In this document: positions 17,277 through 24,162 of the stretch, in pieces
How positions within the stretch are numbered: the stretch's first letter is position 1
How the letters are laid out: every line of letters begins with the position of its first letter
Assembly: GCA_021773035.1 (NCBI GenBank)
Contig: JAJFKU010000071.1
Span: forward strand, 1 to 64,000
Length of the DNA stretch: 64,000 nucleotides
Direction: 5' to 3'
Origin: Woeseiaceae bacterium
GTDB lineage: Bacteria > Pseudomonadota > Gammaproteobacteria > Steroidobacterales > Woeseiaceae
Notes under the pieces: model-generated
The model's database searches: none
What the model was told of the DNA's origin: nothing
Seen by the model: only the letters and a program-made list of their open reading frames with translations
Translations under genes and position numbers: made by a program

Positions 17277-18172
17277 CCGAGCCGGTAGAAGCGCTCTGCT
17301 GTCCCGGCAAACAGCATCGCCTGTTCCTCGTCGCTGTACTGTGACGCGACGATTTCGTAGGCACCCCAGATTTCGTCGTAAGACTTGTGCAATTTGTCGA
17401 CAGGAAAATTCGACCCGAACATGCAGCGTTGCGGCGAGAAAATTTCGACACAGGATTCGATAACCGGGCGTATCCTGTCGACAGTCCACTGGTGATCAAA
17501 CATCGCCAGCCCGGATATTTTGCAGAATGTATCGGGGTTCCTGGCAAGCCGTTCTAATCCGGCACGCCAACTCGCCAGGCCACTCACCGTCTGGTCCCAG
17601 GGAGAGCCGCAGTGACACAGCGCAACCCGCAGCCCCGGTGTACGCCGCAGTAGATCAGCGGCTCGCCCGGCCTGCTTTGGGATCAACTGCAGATCGAAAC
17701 TGAACTGCCAGTCGCGCAGCGTTGCGAGATTCTTCGCCCACACGGGATTGTCGAGCAGCGCATCGCTGCCGGTATTCGCATCCTCTCCCGCGGAGCGACC
17801 GACTATCTGGCGCACGCCTCTTACGCGATCGATAGCCGCCTGGCGCTCAAGCGTTTGCCGGGTGTCGGCGGCAGACAGATCGCAGAACGCAACGAGTGCC
17901 GATGGCAAACCGGTTTCGACAGCCGACGCATCGAGCCATCGTGATTCCTCTACTTCATCGCCATCAGCAACCCCGACCTGGATATGAACCGAGGCCGCGA
18001 TTTCATAAGCGCTCGCATCCTGGCGCAACTCATCGACCAGGTAATTTCGCTGTATCGGCGCCGGATCGCCGAAAAACCGCACGACGCCCTCCTCCATCAG
18101 CCAGGGATAGTGACAGGCACCAAGATCCCAGAGATGGTGATGCGCATCGACGATGCGCCGTTTACCGCTCAT
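17273..18172 (-). CDS. Amidohydrolase 2 family protein (COG3618 lactonase-like)
   Basis: 299 aa from ATG 18172, two nt after the preceding stop. A TIM-barrel metallohydrolase: VDAHHHLWDL near the N-terminus gives the HxH metal pair, LRVALCHCGSP the barrel His, and MFGSNFPVDK the conserved Asp region near the C-terminus. Relatives hydrolyse sugar lactones such as fuconolactone, or dicarboxylic lactones and pyranone rings. It is paired with the tandem SnoaL-like gene at 18175 in a unit controlled by operator site 4. Confidence 0.9.
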   Translation of the reverse strand: MSGKRRIVDAHHHLWDLGACHYPWLMEEGVVRFFGDPAPIQRNYLVDELRQDASAYEIAASVHIQVGVADGDEVEESRWLDASAVETGLPSALVAFCDLSAADTRQTLERQAAIDRVRGVRQIVGRSAGEDANTGSDALLDNPVWAKNLATLRDWQFSFDLQLIPKQAGRAADLLRRTPGLRVALCHCGSPWDQTVSGLASWRAGLERLARNPDTFCKISGLAMFDHQWTVDRIRPVIESCVEIFSPQRCMFGSNFPVDKLHKSYDEIWGAYEIVASQYSDEEQAMLFAGTAERFYRLG

Positions 18173-18174
18173 CG

Positions 18175-19140
18175 CTACAGCAACTGTGCGAGGACACCAA
18201 GACTGTCGAACACCGTCCACTCGACGGCGGTGCGTCCGTTGACGACGCGCCGATGCGTCACGCCCATGATATAGACCGGTTTTCCGCCGGCCCTGGCGCC
18301 CAGGTAATCGCCTCGATGCGTACCGCAGGCAGACCAGCGGACGGCAATGTGCTCCGCGTCCTGTCCCGCATTCTGCGAGCAGACGTGATCGACGTTCACA
18401 GCGTCGATGGCAAAGGCTGCGCGTAGACGCGCGTAGTGACCGGCAATCGCAGATCCGCCGGAGACGATCTCAACCGGCGAGCGATGCATGACGCTGTAGT
18501 GCGAGTATGCCGAATCCATAACGGAGTCATCGCCCGACATCCACAGTGCAACAAGCAACTCCTGAAGATCGACCTCAAGGGCTGTCGCGACCGCCGGCGT
18601 TGCCGCAGCCCGCTGCAGACGCGCTGACTCATCCGAAAACCAGCTACGCAGTTCGTCACTGCATCGCTCCGCGATCAGCGCCGCGGAGTCCCGGACGTCG
18701 AAACCCAGCTGCCGCACCAGCGCAAGGTTGTCGCGGGCGAGCCATTCCTCCACGATAACGCCTTCGTCGATCACGCAGTCCGCCATGTTCATGATGCGAA
18801 CCTGTTTCTGCGTTGCCGGTCCGAACATCGACTGGCCGGTGTTGGTCATCGGACTGAGTACCCGGTGTGACGAGTAACCCTTGTGGACATCGCCCCGACC
18901 GATGACGTCGTCACCCAACAACAGGCGATCCGGAAATGCAGCGAGCATCGCATTCGTGCCGTCAATCGCAGCACCCGCACCACGCGTTATCCCGTCGAGC
19001 GCATAGACCACCGTCTCCGCGCCGTAGTACTGCTCGATCAGATCGACAGCTCCCTCTTCCCAGATCTCGTAGGTGATACCGAGAATGTAATCAACGAGGC
19101 TGTTGTCCGCGGAATACGCGCCGGCGGTCGTGGTTGTCAT
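18175..19140 (-). CDS. Tandem SnoaL/NTF2-like protein 2
   Basis: 321 aa from ATG 19140, preceded by AAGGAATC. Two NTF2-like domains are visible. The first is about residues 10-145 (ETVVYALDGITRGAGAAIDG, then CVIDEGVIVEEWLARDN). The second is about 195-320 (HRSPVEIVSGGSAIAGHY, then GGKPVYIMGVTHRRVVNGR). It is more distant from the copies at 3303 and 21723 than those two are from each other. Coupling to the amidohydrolase suggests consecutive steps. The reaction is unknown. Confidence 0.82.
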   Translation of the reverse strand: MTTTTAGAYSADNSLVDYILGITYEIWEEGAVDLIEQYYGAETVVYALDGITRGAGAAIDGTNAMLAAFPDRLLLGDDVIGRGDVHKGYSSHRVLSPMTNTGQSMFGPATQKQVRIMNMADCVIDEGVIVEEWLARDNLALVRQLGFDVRDSAALIAERCSDELRSWFSDESARLQRAAATPAVATALEVDLQELLVALWMSGDDSVMDSAYSHYSVMHRSPVEIVSGGSAIAGHYARLRAAFAIDAVNVDHVCSQNAGQDAEHIAVRWSACGTHRGDYLGARAGGKPVYIMGVTHRRVVNGRTAVEWTVFDSLGVLAQLL

Positions 19141-19177
19141 AGGTCTTGATTCCTTGCTGGGTTTATCAGGGCGGGAT

Positions 19178-19193
19178 TGTACTTCGAATGCAG
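19178..19193 (-). promoter_or_regulatory. LacI-type operator (site 4)
   Basis: TGTACTTCGAATGCAG lies 38 bp upstream of the minus-strand SnoaL-amidohydrolase unit. Its reverse complement matches the consensus TTGCATTCGAAGTACA at 15 of 16 positions. Confidence 0.65.
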
Positions 19194-19265
19194 GCAAAAA
19201 TACCAAGTAAATGTACGAAATTCCGAGATTTAGTCATCGAAAACATATTGAGTGTTGAATTTGAT

Positions 19266-19281
19266 TTGCATTCGAAGTACA
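19266..19281 (+). promoter_or_regulatory. LacI-type operator (site 5)
   Basis: TTGCATTCGAAGTACA, the exact consensus, 49 bp upstream of the bicupin start. Together with site 4, 88 bp away, each arm of this divergent promoter has its own operator; looping between them is possible. Confidence 0.65.
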
Positions 19282-19329
19282 TTCGTCAGCTTCGAGCTAC
19301 CACCAAGTCCGCGACGGGAAAGCATAACA

Positions 19330-20364
19330 ATGGACCAGGCCAAGCGCCCATACACACCGCTGCAGGAGCTGCAATCGAAGCGCCTCGTGCGCTATGCCGA
19401 CCTGAAGCCGTGCACGACCGCCTTCATCGACACGCGCACACCGGGTCGCCAACAGAAAGAGAATTTCACGATTATCGGCCCGGGAGTCGCCGAGAATCCG
19501 GACCAGTTTGTGCACATTGACGAGGCACATGGCTTCAATATCGGGGGCGCGAGGCAACCGCCCGGGTGCATCAACTCCCAACACAGCCATGAAACTGCGG
19601 AAGTATTCATTATTCATTCGGGTACCTGGGCTTTCTATCTTGGCCCTGAGTGCGAGGATGGCGAAGTGGTCCTCGGCCCCGGCGATACGATCTCGATTCC
19701 GGTGCATGTTTTTCGTGGCTTCAAAAACGTCGGCGACGACGTCGGCTACATGTTCGCCATACTGGGTGGCAACGATCCGGGGCACGTTACCTGGGCGCCG
19801 TACGTGTTCGAATCCGCTGCGGAGTACGGGCTGATTCTGCTCGAGGATGGCAGCCTTGTGGATACAACCAGGGGCGAAGAAATACCGGACGGCAAAAAAG
19901 CCATGGCGGCGACAACCGCTGACGATGTTTCCCGGGCGTGCCGCATGACGGCCGGCGCGATGAGTGGCTGCGTTGTTCTGCAGCACGAACTGGAGTCAGA
20001 AAACGGGAGTTTTACGCTCTCGAATGGCCTCCGGGAGTTTCCGATCATCGGCGTCGCCTCGGAGGAAGAAGGAATCGGCGCAGGCAAGATGGAGTGGCCG
20101 CACGGTTTCCAGCTTCGCCACGTTGCCGTTGAACCTGGTGTCGAATCAAAACAGCATGCACGCGCAGAGGAAGAAGTCATTCTGCTTCAGGAAGGCCAGC
20201 TATCCGTGCGGTTTGACGAAGGCAATGTCGAACTCTCGCCGGGCGACGTCCTGACAGTCCCGATTGGCAAACCCCATTCGTTGGCAAACGCGGGCAGCAC
20301 GCAGGTTAAAGCATATATCGTTCGAGGCGGCGACCATCCGGAGCCGCCCCGACAGACCGACTAA
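19330..20364 (+). CDS. Bicupin protein, possible dioxygenase or isomerase
   Basis: 344 aa from ATG 19330. It has two cupin barrels. The first carries SQHSHETAEVF (His85, His87, Glu91) and later GPGDTISIPVHVFRGFKN. The second carries KQHARAEEEVILLQEG, then LSPGDVLTVPIGKPHSLAN. The paired metal-binding cupins resemble gentisate dioxygenase-like and other bicupins, but the second site keeps fewer canonical ligands. It is the first gene of a unit with the HisD-like dehydrogenase 17 nt downstream. A metal-dependent oxygenase or isomerase step is inferred. Confidence 0.85.
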   Translation: MDQAKRPYTPLQELQSKRLVRYADLKPCTTAFIDTRTPGRQQKENFTIIGPGVAENPDQFVHIDEAHGFNIGGARQPPGCINSQHSHETAEVFIIHSGTWAFYLGPECEDGEVVLGPGDTISIPVHVFRGFKNVGDDVGYMFAILGGNDPGHVTWAPYVFESAAEYGLILLEDGSLVDTTRGEEIPDGKKAMAATTADDVSRACRMTAGAMSGCVVLQHELESENGSFTLSNGLREFPIIGVASEEEGIGAGKMEWPHGFQLRHVAVEPGVESKQHARAEEEVILLQEGQLSVRFDEGNVELSPGDVLTVPIGKPHSLANAGSTQVKAYIVRGGDHPEPPRQTD

Positions 20365-20381
20365 AATCAGAGGCACAGATC

Positions 20382-21671
20382 GTGATCAAAGTAATCAAGG
20401 CCGGCATCGACGCAGATATCGCGGCCGATATGGACGCAAAAGTCAGAACAACCGTCGAGGCGACGCTGAAAGATATCGAAACCCGTGGCGACGCGGCAGT
20501 GCGTGAGCTATCCGAGAAATTCGACCGATGGTCCCCGGAGTCTTTTCGACTGAGCGACGACGAAATCCAGGCTGCGATGTCGCGACTACCGGAGCAAACG
20601 ATCGACGATATCAAATTCGCCCAGAACCAAATCAGGAAGTTCGCCGAAATACAGCGGGCGGCACTGGTCGACGTCGAGGAAGAAACGTTTCCTGGCGTGA
20701 CCCTTGGACACAAGAATATTCCGGTCGATAGCGTTGGCTGTTACATCCCGGGCGGCAAGTACCCGATGGTCGCGAGTGCGCACATGAGCGTTTTAACAGC
20801 GAAAGTTGCCGGCGTTAAGCGCGTCATTGCCTGCGCACCGCCGCATTCAGGTGGTCCGAACGACGCGATCGTTACAGCGATGCACCTTGCAGGCGCTGAC
20901 GAAATCTACTGCCTTGGCGGTATCCAGGCGGTCGGCTCGATGGCATTGGGCACCGAGTCGATAGCGCCAGTTGATATGCTCGTCGGCCCCGGCAACGCGT
21001 TCGTCGCTGAAGCCAAGCGGCAGTTGTATGGGCGTGTCGGCATCGATCTGTTCGCCGGACCGACCGAAACGCTCGTTATCGCCGACGACAGCTGTGACGG
21101 TGAAATATGCGCTACGGACCTGCTCGGACAGGCGGAACACGGCATCAATTCGCCTGCGGTATTGCTGACGAATTCACAGACTATCGTTGACGACACACTG
21201 ACTGAAATTGAAAAACAACTGCAGACGCTGGCGACTGCCGAAGTCGCCGGTCAGGCCTGGCGGGACTACGGTCAGATAATCCTGTGTGACACCTACGAGG
21301 AAATGCTTGAAGAGGCCGATCGTATTGCCAGTGAACACGTGCAGGTTATGACCAGGGATCCGGACTACTTCCTGAACAACATGACGAACTACGGTGCCTT
21401 GTTCCTGGGCAAGGAGACGAACGTTTCTTACGGCGACAAAGTCATTGGCACGAATCACACCTTGCCGACAAAGAAAGCGGCGCGCTATACGGGCGGCCTT
21501 TGGGTCGGGAAATTCATCAAGACCTGCACCTACCAGCGTGTGACGCCGGAAGCCAGCGCGACCATTGGCGAATACTGCTCGCGATTGTGCGAACTGGAAG
21601 GTTTTGCCGGACATAAGGCGCAGGCCGATATTCGAGTTGCACGCTACAAGGGCAAGGAAGAAGCTGCCTGA
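20382..21671 (+). CDS. HisD-family dehydrogenase, sulfopropanediol-dehydrogenase-like
   Basis: 429 aa from GTG 20382, with AGAGG upstream. Histidinol-dehydrogenase fold markers are present: GCYIPGGKYP, a QAEH zinc motif in LLGQAEHGINSPAVL, the catalytic pair in ASEHVQV, and IGTNHTLPTKKAARYTGGLW. The last segment is what I associate with non-histidine members such as HpsN (2,3-dihydroxypropane-1-sulfonate dehydrogenase). No other his genes are nearby. It probably performs a two-step NAD-linked oxidation of a primary alcohol to an acid in the cluster's pathway. Confidence 0.88.
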   Translation: MIKVIKAGIDADIAADMDAKVRTTVEATLKDIETRGDAAVRELSEKFDRWSPESFRLSDDEIQAAMSRLPEQTIDDIKFAQNQIRKFAEIQRAALVDVEEETFPGVTLGHKNIPVDSVGCYIPGGKYPMVASAHMSVLTAKVAGVKRVIACAPPHSGGPNDAIVTAMHLAGADEIYCLGGIQAVGSMALGTESIAPVDMLVGPGNAFVAEAKRQLYGRVGIDLFAGPTETLVIADDSCDGEICATDLLGQAEHGINSPAVLLTNSQTIVDDTLTEIEKQLQTLATAEVAGQAWRDYGQIILCDTYEEMLEEADRIASEHVQVMTRDPDYFLNNMTNYGALFLGKETNVSYGDKVIGTNHTLPTKKAARYTGGLWVGKFIKTCTYQRVTPEASATIGEYCSRLCELEGFAGHKAQADIRVARYKGKEEAA

Positions 21672-21686
21672 CCGATCGCGCAGATA

Positions 21687-21702
21687 TTACATTCGAAGCC
21701 AG
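21687..21702 (+). promoter_or_regulatory. LacI-type operator (site 6)
   Basis: TTACATTCGAAGCCAG lies 21 bp upstream of the third SnoaL-like gene and keeps one good half-site plus the TTCGAA core. It is the weakest copy of the six. Confidence 0.5.
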
Positions 21703-21722
21703 ATCAAATACTATATAGCGCA

Positions 21723-22745
21723 ATGGACACGACACGACTGCAACGCGCGAAGAAAGTGGTGCGAGAATTTCACGCCGCATTCGATTCCGCTCCCGATGAT
21801 CAGCTGAGCAATGTCCTCGCCGCACACACGCAGGACGACTATTTCTGGCGCGGCATGCACCCGTTCAACGAGCAACGCGGTGCACGGGCAGTAGCGGAGG
21901 AGTTCTGGCTGCCGTTGCGGCACTCATTTTCGTCGCTGCAACGCCGCGAAGATGTGTTCATGGCCGGCTACAACGTAGTCGACGAAGGCGAGACAATCTG
22001 GGTGACGAACATGGGCCATATGGTAGGTCTGTTCGACAATGACTGGCTCGGCATCCCGGCAAACCGCAGAATGACATTTCTGAGATTTGCTGAATTCCAC
22101 CGCGTCGAAAACGACACGATCGCCGAATCGGCATTCTTCTGCGATGTGTTGAGCATCATGCATCAGGCCGGTTGCTACCCACTCCCCCCGCCTACCGCTG
22201 CCACCGTTATTCAACCGGGACCACGCACGCACGACGGACTGCTCTTCGATACACAACCGGCAGAAGAAAGCAGCAAGACCATCGCACTGGTCAATGAGAT
22301 GATCGCGGACCTGAGTGCATTGAACCAGTCAGCCGATGATCGTTGCACGCCAGGTTTACTCAGAAAAACCTGGCACGATGACATGATCTGGTATGGGCCG
22401 ACCGGTATCGGAACAACGTATACCATCCCGCGCTACCAGGAACAGCACCAGTATCCGTTCAGGACACAATTGAAAGACAAGGTGTTCAACGGTCACATCG
22501 CGCGATTCGCCGAGGGCAGCTATGCCGGGTTCTTCGGTTGGGCAAACCTGACGAATACGCCAAGCGGCGGCTTTCTCGGATTACCCGGAAATGACACGCG
22601 GGCCGACATGCGTGTCGTCGACATTTATCGACGTGATGGAGACAGGCTGGCCGAGAACTGGGTCTTTATCGACCTGTTGCACTGGCTTGCGATGCAGGGC
22701 CTGGATGTTCTCAAACGCCTGCGAGAATCGGGCAATTCCGTGTAG
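21723..22745 (+). CDS. Tandem SnoaL/NTF2-like protein 3
   Basis: 340 aa from ATG 21723. Two NTF2-like domains: about residues 8-150 (LRFAEFHRVENDTIAESAFF) and about 205-330 (MIWYGPTGIGTTYTIPRYQE, RLAENWVFIDLLHWLAMQGL). The second half closely parallels the protein at 3303, so one is a duplicate of the other. It is separated from the HisD-like gene by 51 nt with its own operator copy, so it can be transcribed alone. The function is unknown. Confidence 0.83.
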   Translation: MDTTRLQRAKKVVREFHAAFDSAPDDQLSNVLAAHTQDDYFWRGMHPFNEQRGARAVAEEFWLPLRHSFSSLQRREDVFMAGYNVVDEGETIWVTNMGHMVGLFDNDWLGIPANRRMTFLRFAEFHRVENDTIAESAFFCDVLSIMHQAGCYPLPPPTAATVIQPGPRTHDGLLFDTQPAEESSKTIALVNEMIADLSALNQSADDRCTPGLLRKTWHDDMIWYGPTGIGTTYTIPRYQEQHQYPFRTQLKDKVFNGHIARFAEGSYAGFFGWANLTNTPSGGFLGLPGNDTRADMRVVDIYRRDGDRLAENWVFIDLLHWLAMQGLDVLKRLRESGNSV

Positions 22746-22765
22746 CTCGGCGCCTGCTGGAAGTT

Positions 22766-23302
22766 CTAGTTTAGCGGCTCGACTTCATTATTGCCCGCTA
22801 CAACGAAAGACCACCAGCCATCATCGTCGTCACTGCTCAGAACAGTCTGCCAATACCATGAGGACACATCGGTCCAGGAGTCACGGTCGTCCGCAGCGCC
22901 AGCCTCAACAATATATTCGCAAACCCGCAGTGACGGTGAATCCCCGGATGCCAGGAAACAGCCCATCGCCACGTCCTCGAAATTGTACTGCATGGGCAGC
23001 GGAGTCACCGTGTATCCAACACCCTTGAAGCAATCTGCAGCGGGATGTAACCATCGGGTCGGCGATTCGACCCAGCGAACAATGATCTCGCGTGTACCGT
23101 CTGAAAAGCGCCCCACCTCTCCGGGGAAGCCCCGTACAAAGATACGTTCTCTCTCCGTAAGATCAAGCTTGGTAAGTGGCTTGCCGTCGTAGTATCCAGG
23201 CCAGCCGGGAAAACCGCTGGTTGCCTGGCCCGGTGTCTTGCTGCTCGCGAACAGGCCCGGAGCCGCGGCAGCAAAAACCGTCGCGACAAGCAGCAGCAAC
23301 AA
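22766..23302 (-). CDS. EpsI-like exosortase-associated protein
   Basis: About 178 aa from TTG 23302; the start is uncertain, and a longer GTG start at 23404 would overlap the exosortase. AAGGAA lies just before the two candidate TTG codons. The N-terminus is hydrophobic (LLLLLVATVFAAAAPGLFA), suggesting export or anchoring. The middle RWVESPTRWLHPAADCFKG, continuing GYTVTPLP, resembles the H-S-P-E-x-C-L region of EpsI (DUF3485) proteins that accompany exosortases. It directly follows the exosortase gene, consistent with an accessory role in envelope processing. The family assignment is inference. Confidence 0.65.
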   Translation of the reverse strand: MLLLLVATVFAAAAPGLFASSKTPGQATSGFPGWPGYYDGKPLTKLDLTERERIFVRGFPGEVGRFSDGTREIIVRWVESPTRWLHPAADCFKGVGYTVTPLPMQYNFEDVAMGCFLASGDSPSLRVCEYIVEAGAADDRDSWTDVSSWYWQTVLSSDDDDGWWSFVVAGNNEVEPLN

Positions 23303-23307
23303 ATTCC

Positions 23308-24162
23308 TTATACTACGGATGATGCGTTCAGCCTCTTCAATGTCACCAGTAAGCCAACGGCCGTGACAACAAATGCAATCACTCCCACCGCATCGTGCCA
23401 CCACGCCGCCGGCGCAGGAAACAGTTCCGTTTCCAGGTAAAACAGGCTGCCGGCCCGCACAACGTTACCGACCAGGATAAACAGCCCGCAAACTATGAGT
23501 GCGACTGAGGTTCTCAGCACCGTTAGTTTCTGCAGATAGGCGAAAAACAAAGTCAGCAGGATACCTGCCCAGAGCATAGTAACCCCACTGCACGGTGCGT
23601 CGAACTGGATCATTTTGTCCTGCCACACAAGATAGGTTCCCTCGCGATGCACGGATAGTCCGTTCATTCTCAGCAGTGGCACCGTCAGGCTCGCGGAAAT
23701 CAGCCTTGCCGGATACCCGAGATAGAACTGCAGCGAAGGTAAAATCGGTAACGCAAATAGAATCATCCCCCAATAGGCTACCGGCGGATGGCGACCGAAA
23801 ACGGCATATTGCAGCGTTAGAAAAAGGCAGACGCTCGCGATAGCGACCCTCAGGATCGACGGTGTCGGCAATAGATAAGACGCGCCGTAAATCAGCATCA
23901 GAACCACAATCGGAAGCAGCGAAAAGCGAGAAATGCATCGCTTGTCGGCAACTGTTCTCACGGCCAGGTAAGCAATCATCCCGATGACCGCGATCATCCC
24001 AACAACGTCACCTGCGGAGTGAATCGCCCGTCGGTATAACCACGCCCACGCATCCCAGAACGCCACCAACTGGCACAGCGTAACTGCCGCCAGCCAGATG
24101 AAACTCTCCGAGACTAAGGAACGCGCGCTGTTCGGTGCGGAGAATTTCGCCGCATCATCCAT
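23308..24162 (-). CDS. Exosortase (transpeptidase-like membrane protease)
   Basis: 284 aa from ATG 24162, overlapping the preceding gene by 49 nt. About eight membrane helices are visible. Catalytic residues sit where exosortases have them: Cys191 in DAPCSGVTM, Arg236 in GNVVRAGSL and His256 in AAWWHDAVGV. Exosortases recognise C-terminal PEP-type tripartite signals and cleave them in the inner membrane. The gene lies between a PEP-terminated protein and an EpsI-like protein, forming a compact single-substrate system. The exact exosortase subclass cannot be decided by eye. Confidence 0.93.
   Translation of the reverse strand: MDDAAKFSAPNSARSLVSESFIWLAAVTLCQLVAFWDAWAWLYRRAIHSAGDVVGMIAVIGMIAYLAVRTVADKRCISRFSLLPIVVLMLIYGASYLLPTPSILRVAIASVCLFLTLQYAVFGRHPPVAYWGMILFALPILPSLQFYLGYPARLISASLTVPLLRMNGLSVHREGTYLVWQDKMIQFDAPCSGVTMLWAGILLTLFFAYLQKLTVLRTSVALIVCGLFILVGNVVRAGSLFYLETELFPAPAAWWHDAVGVIAFVVTAVGLLVTLKRLNASSVV

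Noticed and set aside
19266..19281. Mobile-element terminal repeats as an explanation for the recurring TTGCATTCGAAG motif
   Set aside because: The copies sit only in promoters of one cluster, in both orientations, without transposase genes or target duplications; an operator explains them better.
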